Shown: piece by piece, positions 12,565 through 23,924 of the stretch | Numbering within the stretch: the stretch's first letter is position 1 | How the letters are laid out: every line of letters begins with the position of its first letter | DNA from: Heracleum sosnowskyi | Taxonomy: Eukaryota; Streptophyta; Magnoliopsida; Apiales; Apiaceae | Length of the DNA: 64,000 bases | Direction of reading: 5' to 3' | Assembly: GCA_030848705.1 (NCBI GenBank) | Contig: CM061245.1 | Span: forward strand, 78,665,564-78,729,563 | The notes under the pieces: model-generated | The model's input: the letters and a program-made list of their open reading frames with translations, nothing else | What the model was told of the DNA's origin: nothing | Databases searched by the model: none | Program-made: the position numbers and the translations under genes

Positions 12565-15500
12565 TTAAGAGAAATTTAGCATACCTAGCTCACTTACTAA
12601 TCTTGAGAATGTGGATTCATCAAGTGGCTTGGTAAAGATGTCTGCAAGTTGTTGTTCACTTGGAACAAAATGTAACTCCACAGTACCATTCATAACATGT
12701 TCTCTAATAAAGTGGTACTTGATGTCAATGTGCTTGGTCCTTGAATGCTGCACTGGATTCTCAGTAATGGCAATGGCACTAGTGTTGTCACAGAAAATAG
12801 GAATTTTCTCAACTCTTATTCCATAATCAAGTAGTTGATTTTTCATCCACAAAATCTGTGCACAACAACTTCCAGCTGCAATATACTCAGCCTCAGCTGT
12901 GGAGGTGGAAACTGAGTTTTGTTTCTTGTTGAACCATGATACAAGCTTGTTTCCTAGAAATTGACAGGTTCCTGTTGTGCTTTTCCTGTCAATTTTACAT
13001 CCTGCATAATCTGCATCTGAATAACCAATTAGTTCAAAACCAGATTCTCTAGGATACCAAATGCCAAGGTTTGGTGTTCCTTTGAGATATCTGAAAATTC
13101 TTTTAATAGCAACTAAATGGGATTCCCTAGGATCAGCCTGAAATCTAGCACATAGACATGTAGCAAACATAATATCAGGTCTACTAGCTGTTAAATATAA
13201 AAGTGAGCCAACCATGCCTCTGTAACTTGAAATGTCCACAGATTTTTCCTTAGTATTCAATTCAAGTTTGGTGGCAGTAGGCATGGGTGTTTTGGCAGGA
13301 GAGCATTCCATTAAGTTAAACCTCTTTAACAAATCATTAATGTACTTGGTTTGACTAATGAAAATGCCTTCATTAACTTGCTTTACTTGAAGACCAAGAA
13401 AATAAGTTAACTCTCCCATCATGCTCATTTCATACTTACTTTGCATAAGCTTGGCAAACTTTTGACAAAGTTTTTCATCTGTAGACCCAAAAATTATGTC
13501 ATCTACATATATTTGAACAAGTATTGTAGAGCCATTCACAATCCTATGAAAAAGAGTTTTATCTACAGTACCTCTAGTGAAGTGATTCTCAAGGAGGAAC
13601 TGTGAAAGTGTGTCATACCAGGCTCTAGGTGCTTGTTTCAAACCATAGAGTGCTTTGAGGAGGAAGTATACATATTCTGGAAAATCATCATCTTCAAAAC
13701 CAGGAGGTTGACATACATACACCTCCTCTTCCAATTCCCCATTTAGAAAAGCACTCTTCACATCCATTTGATAGACCTTGAAATTGGCATGGGCTGCATA
13801 GGCTAGGAAAATCCTTATTGCTTCTAGTCTTGCAACAGGAGCAAAGGTTTCATCAAAATCAAGTCCTTCTTCCTGTGAGTAGCCTTTTGCAACCAATCTA
13901 GCTTTGTTCCTTGTGACTATGCCATTTTCATCCATCTTATTTCTGAACACCCATTTTGTGCCTATGACACTCCTGTCCTTAGGCTTGGGCACCAGCTTCC
14001 AAACATTGTTCCTTTCAAATTGGTTTAGCTCTTCTTGCATAGCCAAGACCCAATCTGGATCTAGAAGAGCATCCTCAACTTTCTTTGGCTCATCTTGAGA
14101 CAGAAAGCTGCTATATAGACATTCTTCTTGAGTTGCTCTTCTAGTTTGGACTTTTGAAGACACATCACCTATAATAAGTTCAAAGGGATGATCTTTAGTC
14201 CATTTCCTTGAGGGAGGTAGATTCGCTCTTGAAGAAGTAGCTTCATGATCATGATTGCCTAGATTAGATATTTGTCCTTGAGAAACTCCCCCTGAGTTTG
14301 TTGTCCCTAATTGATCACTCCTGGAAGCATTTCTGTGACTGTCAACGGAATGACCATTTGGTCTACTAGCAGCTATTCTTTTCAATCTTAATGCAGCAAT
14401 TTCATCTTCACTGCTGCTTTCATCTGTGCTAGATACAACAACTTTAGGTTGTTTCTCAGTAGCCTTAACATGATTCATTTGATCTCCATCCTCATTTTCA
14501 AAAGAAAGACTTTCATGGAAACCTTCATCACAGAGACCCTGAATTTTGAGATCATCAAAAACAACATGTACAGATTCCATAACAATGTTGGTTCTGAGAT
14601 TGTAGACTCTGTAGGCTTTCCCTGCTGCATAACCCACAAATATTGCTTCATCTGCCTTTGCTTCAAATTTCCCCAAATGCTCAGCTTGATTTCTCATAAC
14701 AAAGCACTTGCATCCAAAGACATGAAGAAAATCCAATAGTGGCTTCTTTCTTTTGAGTAGCTGATAAGGGGTCATTCCTTTGGCCTGATTAATCAAAGAA
14801 ATATTCTGAGTGAAGCAAGCTGTATTAACTGCCTCAGACCAAAAATAAGTTGGTAACTTTGATTCATCTAGCATTGTCCTTGCAGCTTCAATAAGTGTTC
14901 TGTTTTTCCTTTCAACTACACCATTTTGCTGTGGTGTCCTTGCTGCTGAAAACTCATGCAAAATACCATTTTCTTCACAGAACACCTTCATGCTTGAATT
15001 CTTGAATTCTGTCCCATTGTCACTCCTAATCCTTCTTACTTTCAAGTCAGGATGATTGTTTACCATCTTGATGTGATTGATAATGATTTCACTTGCCTCA
15101 TCCTTGGAGAGCAAAAAGAAAGTCCATGTAAATCTAGAAAAATCATCAACAATCACAAGACAATATTTCTTCTTTGAAATAGACATGACATTTACAGGGC
15201 CAAACAAATCCATATGAAGCAACTCAAGCTGATGGACAATTGATGACTCTGTCTTGCTTTTGAATAATGCCTTCTTTTGTTTCCCCTTTTGACAGGCATC
15301 ACACAAACCATCCTTGGAAAACTCCACTTGTGGAATTCCTCTAGCAAGATCTTTCCTCACCAAATCATTCATAACTTTAAAGTTCAGATGAGATAATTTC
15401 TTATGCCATAGCCAACTTTCATCCTTGCTTGCCTTGCTGAAAAGACAAGTGATGGTTTCTGGACTTGTGCTACTAAAGTCAGCAATGTACACATTCCCTC

Positions 15501-17073
15501 TTCTGAATCCAGTCATTACCACATTGTTGTTTCCTCCTTTAGAAACAACACAGGCTTCTTTAGAAAAAGTAACTAAAAATCCGTTGTCACAAAGTTGGCT
15601 GATACTAAGCAAATTGTGCTTAAGACCATCCACCAATGCAACTTCATCTATGATGACATTCTCTTTTGAAATCAAGCCATATCCCTTAGTGTAGCCTTTG
15701 CTGTCATCTCCAAAAGCAATACAAGGGCCAGCTCTTTCCTGAAACTCTGTGAGCAGGGTAGAATCACCAGTCATGTGTCTTGAACAACCACTATCCAAGT
15801 ACCAAAGATTCCTTTTGTCTCCCTGGTTGCTTGAGGAGCTTGCTTCCTGCTCATGATTGTTAGCCATAAGAGCCAAGTTGACATATTCAACATCATCATC
15901 AGAATCTTCATCATTACCAGCCCAATCATACTCCTGAGACATGAAAGCCTTTTCTTTTTGCTTGAGAAGTTCAAAGTATTTCTTTTTATAATCAACAGGC
16001 TCAAATTTCCTGTTGCTCTTCTCAACTTTGGGCTTTCTGCAGTCTCCAGCAAAGTGACCAAGCATTCCATAATTGAAACATTTAGATTTAGACTTTTCAA
16101 TCCAGTTTGATTTGTTAGGTTGAAAGTCTCTTCTTGGTGGCCTTGCTTCTGAGTTTCTCTTGAACTTGAACTTAGAGAATTTTCTTGACAGAAAAGTAAT
16201 GTGTTCATCAATCTCATCTAAGTCATCCAAGTTGGCTGATTCTGGTTCTTCTTCTTCTGTCATCTTACCTTTACCCTTGCTAACATCACTTCTACAACTA
16301 GCTCGACTAGTTGTGGCCTTTGCAGCTTCTTCAGTGTCATCTTCCAGTTGGTTCACAGATGCAATCAATGCAATAGATCCACCCTTCTTCTGTACCTTTT
16401 CAATTTCTTCATCTTGCTCCATTTCCAACTCATATGTCTTTAATGTTCCATACAGCCTTTCAAGAGTGTAATCTTTGTACTCTTGAGTGTTTCTTAGAGA
16501 AATAGTCATAGGCTTCCATTCTTTTGGAAGAGCTCTAAGAAATTTAAGGTTTGAATCCTTGGTTTGATAGATCCTCCCATACAACTTTAATCCATTCAAG
16601 AGCTTTTGAAACCTACTAAACGTGTCATTTAGGGTTTCACCAGCTTTAAAGTGAAAGTGCTCATATTGTTGTATAAGGAGTTGCATTTTGTTCTCCCTTA
16701 CTTGCTCAGTTCCTTCACATAGTGTTCTGACAGTGTCCCATACTTCTTTGGAGGTTGTACAGTTTATGACATTGTCAAACATCTCTTGCTCCAAACCATT
16801 AAACAGAATGTTCATGGTTCTCTTATCTTTATGGATTTCTGCAAGATCTTCAATAGTCCATTCTGAGACAAGTTTTGGAATTTCTACATCAGGAGCATCA
16901 TCTGGCACTCCAATTCTAGATGCACACTTCATGGGAACGTGTGGACCTTTCTCAATGCAGTCTACATATCTCTCATCCATAGACATGAGATGTAAATGCA
17001 TCTTTACTTTCCAGTGAAAGTAATTGTCCTTATCAAGAACTGGTATCTTTACACCTGCATCCTTCTTCACCAT
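12565..17073 (-). CDS. Gag-Pol polyprotein of Sirevirus element A, uninterrupted (1502 codons), intron already lost
   Basis: Domains in order: copia-type Gag with zinc knuckle near residue 330-345; protease WYLDSGCSRHMTG near 426; GAG-pre-integrase and integrase zinc finger (HKKLSHLNF ... CDACQKG) near 550-600; integrase core with DNGTEF and QQNGVVERKNR; RT with IYVDDIIFGS near 1190; RNase H with TAEAEYIAAGS near 1395, ending LGMLNFS. Gag joins protease at 15823/15822 as ...SSSNQ-GDKRN. Element B has a 1241-bp GT-AG segment there, so A looks like the copy of a spliced RNA. The second zinc-knuckle cysteine is tyrosine (CFNYG; B has CFNCG), which may impair RNA binding. ATG chosen as in B. Confidence 0.93.
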   Translation of the reverse strand: MVKKDAGVKIPVLDKDNYFHWKVKMHLHLMSMDERYVDCIEKGPHVPMKCASRIGVPDDAPDVEIPKLVSEWTIEDLAEIHKDKRTMNILFNGLEQEMFDNVINCTTSKEVWDTVRTLCEGTEQVRENKMQLLIQQYEHFHFKAGETLNDTFSRFQKLLNGLKLYGRIYQTKDSNLKFLRALPKEWKPMTISLRNTQEYKDYTLERLYGTLKTYELEMEQDEEIEKVQKKGGSIALIASVNQLEDDTEEAAKATTSRASCRSDVSKGKGKMTEEEEPESANLDDLDEIDEHITFLSRKFSKFKFKRNSEARPPRRDFQPNKSNWIEKSKSKCFNYGMLGHFAGDCRKPKVEKSNRKFEPVDYKKKYFELLKQKEKAFMSQEYDWAGNDEDSDDDVEYVNLALMANNHEQEASSSSNQGDKRNLWYLDSGCSRHMTGDSTLLTEFQERAGPCIAFGDDSKGYTKGYGLISKENVIIDEVALVDGLKHNLLSISQLCDNGFLVTFSKEACVVSKGGNNNVVMTGFRRGNVYIADFSSTSPETITCLFSKASKDESWLWHKKLSHLNFKVMNDLVRKDLARGIPQVEFSKDGLCDACQKGKQKKALFKSKTESSIVHQLELLHMDLFGPVNVMSISKKKYCLVIVDDFSRFTWTFFLLSKDEASEIIINHIKMVNNHPDLKVRRIRSDNGTEFKNSSMKVFCEENGILHEFSAARTPQQNGVVERKNRTLIEAARTMLDESKLPTYFWSEAVNTACFTQNISLINQAKGMTPYQLLKRKKPLLDFLHVFGCKCFVMRNQAEHLGKFEAKADEAIFVGYAAGKAYRVYNLRTNIVMESVHVVFDDLKIQGLCDEGFHESLSFENEDGDQMNHVKATEKQPKVVVSSTDESSSEDEIAALRLKRIAASRPNGHSVDSHRNASRSDQLGTTNSGGVSQGQISNLGNHDHEATSSRANLPPSRKWTKDHPFELIIGDVSSKVQTRRATQEECLYSSFLSQDEPKKVEDALLDPDWVLAMQEELNQFERNNVWKLVPKPKDRSVIGTKWVFRNKMDENGIVTRNKARLVAKGYSQEEGLDFDETFAPVARLEAIRIFLAYAAHANFKVYQMDVKSAFLNGELEEEVYVCQPPGFEDDDFPEYVYFLLKALYGLKQAPRAWYDTLSQFLLENHFTRGTVDKTLFHRIVNGSTILVQIYVDDIIFGSTDEKLCQKFAKLMQSKYEMSMMGELTYFLGLQVKQVNEGIFISQTKYINDLLKRFNLMECSPAKTPMPTATKLELNTKEKSVDISSYRGMVGSLLYLTASRPDIMFATCLCARFQADPRESHLVAIKRIFRYLKGTPNLGIWYPRESGFELIGYSDADYAGCKIDRKSTTGTCQFLGNKLVSWFNKKQNSVSTSTAEAEYIAAGSCCAQILWMKNQLLDYGIRVEKIPIFCDNTSAIAITENPVQHSRTKHIDIKYHFIREHVMNGTVELHFVPSEQQLADIFTKPLDESTFSRLVSELGMLNFS

Positions 17074-17123
17074 GGCTTCTGTTTTTGGTCTTGATCTTTA
17101 AACTTCTTGTGTGTTAGAAGCTT

Positions 17124-17135
17124 GCTTTGGTACCA
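17124..17135 (-). other. Primer binding site of element A (variant)
   Basis: The minus strand reads TGGTACCAAAGC two bases after the LTR end AACA. It is a tRNA-Met-type site with changes from the usual TGGTATCAGAGC. Confidence 0.75.
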
Positions 17136-17137
17136 AT

Positions 17138-18176
17138 TGTTAATCCCAAATGACCTAACAGAATTGTAGAAGGGGGGGTTGAATACAATTCTTGATATTT
17201 TCTTAAACTTAAAACACTTTACAAAATAAAACTGAACTGAATAAATAAAAACACAAGATATAAATAATTCAGTTGGATTGTTTGATGATCCAACTGAAGT
17301 GTTTTTATTGCGGAAATAATCTGTGATACACAAGTACACAGCTGCTCAGTTACAGAGTTGTAGAGAAAAATGCTCTCAAGGATAGCTAATACAAACTATT
17401 TCTTTTTCTTCTCTTACTCTATCTTAACTGCTACACTTGGTTATATATCCCCAAGTTTACAATACTATTTTTGGCTACTCTAAAGTACACTAAAGGTAAC
17501 CGCCAATAGTTTGCTTTTCATCCCTTTGTCCAGTGGTCCTTGGAGATCCTTGCTTTTGTCTTCATGCTTATTATGATCACTCCCAAGAGCCCAATTGGAA
17601 ACTGGAATGTTTCCTTATTCCCCATGTCCATTTTAATGGTTTCCAATGCAAAGTACACTTCCACATCACCTTTAGATCTGTTCAGTAAACTGTCACTATC
17701 ACTTTGTCAACTATTCAGAAAAGCAATAATGATTCGTTGATAGCAGGGAGATGTGTTTCGTTGATAGCTTTATTCTTCATTCCGTTGATGGTGTTTCTCT
17801 CGTTTCGTTGATGAGTAAACTCCATACCGTTGATGGTGTATCCTTGTTTCGTTGATAGAGTAATCCTCATACCGTTGACATGTCTTCACTTAGGCAAAAT
17901 TACAAGGCATAACATATTTACAATTAACCAACCTATTTTGCCTATCTAGTACTTAGTCAACATGACTTAGAAAACCTATCTAATACATACATCGAAATGC
18001 ATATCAAACTGTGAAGTATTGTACAGTGCAATTGCTACAACACTCATTCCGTTGATGAGCTTCCTGTCAACGAAACACTGCAAAGCATGCTATTCCGTTG
18101 ACAGTTACAAAATGACTTAATACAAAATCTACTAAGTGTTTTTATAATTATCATCAAGAACAACATATTCCTAACA
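17138..18176 (-). repeat. 5' LTR of element A, 1039 bp
   Basis: Bounded by TGTTAATCCC at 17138 and CCTAACA at 18176, matching both LTRs of element B. A minus-strand TATA box (ATATATAA) is at 17441-17448. The conserved run GTAGAAGGGGGGG lies near the primer-site end. The U3 part carries ten CGTTGA/TCAACG copies. The LTR is inserted in element C's extra ORF; the flanking AAGTG at 18177 is the likely target duplication, whose partner is outside the window. Confidence 0.93.
17734..17878. promoter_or_regulatory. Regular CGTTGA array in U3 of element A's LTR
   Basis: CGTTGA starts at 17734, 17759, 17783, 17806, 17828, 17850 and 17873, so spacing is 25, 24, 23, 22, 22 and 23 bp. Cores are preceded by TTT, TTC or TAC and followed by T or C; the DNA between is not conserved. 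Three more copies lie near 18050, 18067 and 18096. On the minus strand this is about 290-650 bp upstream of the TATA box, where an LTR enhancer would sit. B has five copies in the same array. Confidence 0.85.
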
Positions 18177-19486
18177 AAGTGCTCTCCTGACATGGTGTCC
18201 TGAGTGTCATCTATATGGATATCTTCTCCCATTGTGAGTAATGGGAGAGTGCTTGACTCAGTACAAGATGCCATGGCCCGATGGCGAATTTCAATAGATT
18301 CATCCTGTTGAGAGGATGTCTCCAGAGACTGTGTAGTGGCCATATCAATGTCCATATCCTTTTGAGAGGATACAGATGGGCTTACAGTTGTCTCCCTATA
18401 GGTTTTTCTTTTCTTTAAGGGTGGAGACAGAGCTGTGGGAACACTCATTTCAGCTATTTCACTAACTCTTCTTGAACTGGTTTGAATATTAGGCTCAGGT
18501 TGTGTATCAGAAGTGTTTGACTCTCTGTATGGCTCTATGACCTGGGTCAGAGACTGTGGTTCTACAATCTCTGGGTCAGCCCTAACAACCACTTGGGTTT
18601 CAATTGAAGTACCAGAAGAAGAACCAGAGTTAGGAATAACTACCTGCAGTGGAACTGGATGTGGTTGAGGAACTTGTTCACCAAAGATAGGAAGATTAAT
18701 GAATTGACTCATCAATGGTGAAACAAGAACAGGTATGGTAGTAAATTTGGATGAGACATCAAGTCTGGTGTAGAATTTGGTGTCTGTGGTTGGAGAGGTT
18801 TCAAATCTAGCTTCTCGAAACAGTTCTACTTGCTCAGCAGTGAGAAGATGATTAATGATAAGAGTTAGAAAGCGAGGGTACCAACACCTTACTTTCACAC
18901 CATTATCAGAATCTCTCCTAGAGTGAGCAAGCCTGTTGAGCAATAGGTTCCACAGAATCTCAGCAAAGTTCAATCTACGACCAAATACTATAGCATAGGC
19001 AATGTATTGATTAAGACTGGTAATGCAATGAAAGTTTGTTTTTGTGTAGTTACCAAATACCCTAGCTATAGTATCAAAGAACAGATCCCATTCCCTTACA
19101 ACAAAGCTCTTAGACAATTTAACCATTTGAAAGGGACCCTGATAATGAATATTCACAAAGAACTGTGATAACTCATCATCAGTGGGTAAGGGATCAAACC
19201 TGTCCTTTGGAAAATGCAACACATCACAAAATAAATCAAAAGTAACTGTATATTGTTGGTTTAAAATAATAAAAGTAAAAGATTTTGAATCTTCAGCAAT
19301 AACAGCACTTGAACACAACATCCTTAATGGATCAATTTTCAGAAGTGCATTGACACAAATAGCATAACTAACACATGTATTGCTATTTAAAAATTGAATC
19401 CACGGTCTAAAACGTTCCACTTTACACTTAGACGGATCAAAATACCCAACAAAATTGTTTAAAACTAGTTCAAAATTAGGATCCAT
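18044..19486 (-). pseudogene. Extra 3' ORF (aORF) of element C, C-terminus replaced by read-through into element A's LTR
   Basis: From ATG at 19486 about 436 codons belong to C; the last about 44 codons (after ...MSGEHF) come from A's LTR. The N-terminal 230 residues align by eye with aORF1 of A/B: LNQQYTVTFDLFCDVLHFP against QGNEYIVNSDVLQACLHIP, then a helical stretch ending in RFLTLIINHLL against RFLMMLANHV. A low-complexity tail with the basic patch PPLKKRKTYRE and SSQKD repeats follows, and could be a nuclear localisation signal (inference). No membrane segment. Likely the 'plant transposon protein' class of Sirevirus extra ORFs; function unknown. Confidence 0.75.
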
Positions 19487-19973
19487 TTAGATAAAAACAA
19501 GAAATTTTAATCAATTTAAAATAAAATTAAAATTTAGGGATTTTTAGAATTAATTAAAATTACTTAAAATCCACAAAATCACAATTCTATTAAAATTAAC
19601 TAAAATTAAAATTTTAATCCTAAGTTCGAACTTAACACCTTGAAATAAAAAAAAATGGGTAAATGATAACAATCTCACACACGCTTCAACACAAAGTTCA
19701 ATACACAGAACCTACTTAAGATCAAACACACACAGTTTACTTAGCAATTCAAAAATCCACAAATCGAAAATTCAAAACAAAATGAAAAATCCAACAGCAA
19801 TTCGACTTGTAAGATACGATTTTGAAAGAACAGAAATAGATTGCTAAGTAATGACTTGAGCAACAATGGGAATGATCAAAGATTTCTGCAAAGAACTAGA
19901 ACTCGAAAGGGGTTTTCTGAAAAGCTTGACAACTGATAAGAAAATGCTAAGGCAAAAGTGTGTGCAGTGTATG

Positions 19974-19991
19974 TATATATATATATATATA
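19974..19991. repeat. TA dinucleotide microsatellite
   Basis: About nine TA repeats in the spacer upstream of element C's extra ORF. Confidence 0.9.
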
Positions 19992-20051
19992 AGAGACAAA
20001 ATAACTGTAAAAAGAAAAGAAATTGAACGGTTTTTTTTTTAAATTTGTATT

Positions 20052-20305
20052 GGGAAGACAATCGGGAAGACTTAGGATAGTCTTCCCGGTAGTCTTCCTA
20101 ATACAAATTAGTAAGTTTTCCGGAAAATTGATTTAAAGAAAAACAGAAATAAAACTAATAAATATAAGTCTTCCCGATAGTCTTCCTAGTTCAAAAAACT
20201 GGGAAGACTTAGGAAAAGACTTAGAAATAAAAGGAACAACAGAAAAATAAAATAAAAAATTCTTTGTTTTCCCGGTAGTCTTCCTAGTACAGAACTGGGA
20301 AGACT
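20052..20305. promoter_or_regulatory. GGAAGAC/GTCTTCC array in the pol-aORF spacer of element C
   Basis: About nine copies in 250 bp, near 20053, 20065, 20080, 20092, 20168, 20180, 20202, 20278 and 20298, often as inverted pairs such as GGGAAGACT with AGTCTTCCC. The spacer 19487-20716 is otherwise AT-rich and non-coding. The same motif forms an array in C's LTR. Position upstream of the extra ORF matches the CGTTGA array of element A. Confidence 0.75.
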
Positions 20306-20716
20306 TAAAGAAAACTCAGAATTAAATTCGAATATTTACAGAAAAATGCTGAAGAACTATAAAAATGCATGAAAAATATATAAAATTCTAGAAAAATTCA
20401 CAGAAAATTCCATAAATCCTAGAAAAATATGCAGAATATTATAGAAATGCATAAAATTAATATAAACTTGCAGAAAAATTCAAACAACAATATTTACAAT
20501 CTGAAAAATACCTAAATAATTCTAAATAAATATATTTTCAATAAAAATACATTTCTCTACTTAAAAAAATATGAGAAAAATATTTTTAAAGAAAATAAAA
20601 TATTTAGAGCTATTTAAATACACAAGCATGTACTATTAAATGAGAATTGACAGTGAATATCATTTAAATGACAAGAGAAAATGAATTTTTAAAGAACAAA
20701 CATGACAGAGATATTG

Positions 20717-23700
20717 TTAATCACTAAGACTGTTTAACATACCCAATTTACCAACTAACTTGATAAATGTGGATTCGTCAACAGATTTAGTGAATATATC
20801 TGCACTCTGTTCTTCTGTGGGTACAAAATGTAACTCCACAGTTCCATTCATGACATGCTCTCTGATAAAATGATACTTGATATCAATGTGCTTCGTTCTC
20901 GAGTGCTGCACAGGGTTGTTGGAGATTGCTATGGCACTTGTATTATCACAAAATATGGGAATTTTGTCTAATGCAAAGCCATAGTCCTTTAATTGATTCC
21001 GTATTCATAAGATCTGAGCACAACAGCTTCCAGCAGCAATATATTCAGCTTCTGCTGTTGAATTGGAAACTGTTTGCTGTTTCTTGCTATACCAGGAAAT
21101 CAACCTACCTCCTAGGAATTGACAACTCCCAGAGGTGCTCTTTCTATCCACAACACTACCTGCATAATCAGAATCTGTATATCCAACAAGATTAAAACCA
21201 GAATCTTTAGGGTACCAGATACCTAGATTAGGTGTACCCTTAAGATATCTCAAGATTCTTTTCACAGCAACGAGATGTACATCTCTAGGGTCCGCTTGTA
21301 ACATCTGGTCTACTTGCAGTAAGATAGAGTAAGGAGCCAATCATACCTCTGTAGCTTGTAACATCTACCTTGATAGACTTGTCAGAAGCTCCAAGTTTGA
21401 TTGCTGTTGAAGATGGAGTCCTTGCTGATGCTGAATCCTCCATGTGATACTTCTTGAGGAGTTCTTTGAGATACTTGGATTGACAAATAAATATACCATT
21501 TGACCTTTGACTTACTTGTAATTCAAGAAAGAACTTCAGCTCACCCATCATACTCATTTCAAACTTACTCTGCATAAGCTCAGCAAATCTCTTACAGAGA
21601 TTATCATTAGTAGACCCAAATATGATGTCATCCACATAGACTTGGACTAATATCATATCATTTTTGTGTTTCTTTGAAAAAAGAGTTTTGTCTATGATAC
21701 CTCTAACAAAACCATTTTCTAAAAGAAAACCAGAGAGAGTGTCATACCATTTTCTTGGGGCTTGTTTGAGACCATAGATAGCCTTGAAGAGAAAGTACAC
21801 AAAGTCTAGCAGCTCCTGATTTTCAAAGCCAGGGGGCTGTTCCACATACACTTCTTCATCAAGTTCACCATTCAGGAATGCACTCTTAACATCCATTTGA
21901 TAGACTTTAAAATTGGAATAAGCAGCAAATGCTAAGAACATCCTGATGGCCTCAAGTCTAGCCACTGGTGCATAGGTTTCATCATAGTCAATGCCTTCAG
22001 CTTGAGAATACCCTTGTGCAACCAGTCTTGCCTTGTTCCTTGTAACAATGTCATCCTCATCTAGCTTGTTTCTGTATACCCATCTTGTACCAACTACTTT
22101 CTTGTTCTTTGGCCTGGGTACCAGCTTCCAGACTTGCTGTTGTTCAAATTGATTGAGTTCATCTTGCATAGCAATCACCCAATCTGGATCAGTCAGAGCT
22201 TCCTCAGTTTTCTTTGGCTCCATTTTAGATAGAAATGCTGAGAAAAGACATTCATTCTGAGAAGCTCTTCTAGTTTTAACTCCAACATCTGGATCACCAA
22301 TGATCAGCTCAAAAGGATGAGCTCTATTCCAAACAGTCTGTCTTGGAAGATTTGATCTTGATGATTCACCTTGAAATTCACTTTGATGTTGTGAGTGACT
22401 AGTTGATCCTTCATTTGCTCCCCCTGAGTTGTTGCTTGATTGCCTTGATGATTCTTCTCCAGTGTTGGTGGTATCTCCATTGTTACCAGTGTTTCCACCA
22501 CCATCACCATGATCATTATCATCATTGTTATTATCATCACCAGCAATAACTTCAGGTGGGGCTTCATCATCTGATTCTGAGTCTGGCAAGTTATCAAACT
22601 TCAGCTTTTCAGATGAGTCTTCTTTTTGGATACTGGGGAACTTAGTGTCATCAAAAGTAACATTGACACTTTCCTTTACTGTGTGACTGCCAACCACGTA
22701 GACCCTGTAAGATCTTCTGGAATATCCAACAAAAATAGCTTCTTGTGCCTTTGCATCAAACTTGCCACGTTTAACATTGTCATCTATAAGCACAAAGCAT
22801 TTTGCTCCAAATACATGAAAGTACTTGACAGTTGGTTTCTTGTTGTTCATGATCTCATACGGAGTCTTCATTAAGTCCTTGTTGATTAAAGTTCGATTCT
22901 GAGTATAACAAGCTGTATTCGCTGCTTCAGCCCAAAAGTATGTTGGAAGTTTGGACTCACTTAGCATAGTCCTAGCTGCTTCAATCAATGTACGATTCTT
23001 TCTTTCCACTACTCCATTTTGTTGAGGAGTTCTAGGGGCAGAATACTGTCTTGTTATTCCTTTATCAGCACAAAAGTCATTTAGAATGGCATTCTTGAAT
23101 TCAGTACCATTATCTGACCTTATGGCTCTAACAGGGAATCTAGAATCCAGCTCAATCAGCTTTATGTGGCCAATCACCAGGAATGGGGTCTCATCCTTGG
23201 AATGTAGGAATAAAACCCATGTATATTTTGAATAGTCATCAACAATCACAAGTGCATATTGTTTCTTTGACATGGACATCACATTAACTGGACCAAACAA
23301 ATCCATGTGCAGTAGCTGAAGAGGTTCAGTTATTGATGATGTATCAGTGCCCTTGTGAGAAGCTTTCTTTGACTTTCCTTTCTGACATGCCTCACACAGT
23401 CCTTCCTGTGTAAATTCCATCTGAGGCAAACCTCTAATTAATTCCCTCTTGACCAAAGAGTTCATAGTTTTGAAGTTAAGGTGAGACATCTTCTTGTGCC
23501 ATAGCCAACTATCATCTGATGAAGCTTTAGCATAAAAACAATTAACTTCATCTTTGAATCCCGAGTTCAGATCAGCTATGAACAAGTCACCTTTCCTTAC
23601 TCCTTGAAGAGCAGGCTTTCCATTCTTCTTGTGAAGGATCTGACACTTCTCTCTTTCAAAGGAAACAGTATATCCTCTGTCACAGAACTGACTGATGCTG

Positions 23701-23924
23701 AGAAGATTGAACGTCAGACCTTCCACAAATGAAACATCTTCAATGATAACATTTCTGTACTTCAAACAGCCATATCCTTTCGTAATACCCTTGCTGTTAT
23801 CTCCAAAGGTTACTACTGGGCCAGCTTTTTCAACCATATCTGATAGCAGGGCTCTATCTCCGGTCATATGCCTTGAACAGCCACTGTCAAGAACCCATAT
23901 AACACAGATTACCTGTTTAACTCC
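20717..23924 (-). pseudogene. Pol of element C (protease, integrase, RT, RNase H), frameshifted and nonsense-mutated
   Basis: The frame opens at 23924, directly after a TAG that ends the putative intron. It includes WVLDSGCSRHMTG (protease), HKKMSHLNF and CEACQKG (integrase finger), DNGTEF and QQNGVVERKNR (integrase core), and QVYVDDIIFGS (RT). Near 21300 a small deletion removes about ten residues that A has after TASRPD and shifts frame. RNase H (STAEAEYIAAGSCCAQIL) then meets a TGA at 21005-21007 where A has TGG, and continues in frame to 20717 (LGMLNSLSD). Not functional as it stands. Confidence 0.88.

Larger units (their letters stand above)
9324..18176 (-). mobile_element. Sirevirus (Ty1/copia) element A, truncated on the left by the gypsy insertion
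   Basis: Order on the minus strand: LTR 18176-17138, primer site, gag-pol 17073-12565, spacer, extra ORF from 12028 cut at 9324 by the gypsy LTR. The same order and close sequence occur in element B, which is complete. B's second extra ORF and 3' LTR have no counterpart here, because that part of A lies beyond the gypsy element. Unlike B, A lacks the 1241-bp gag/pol intron. Confidence 0.93.

Noticed and set aside
15853..16471. Plus-strand ORFs opposite gag-pol of element A
   Set aside because: They mirror the coding strand and have no independent support; the same applies opposite B and C.
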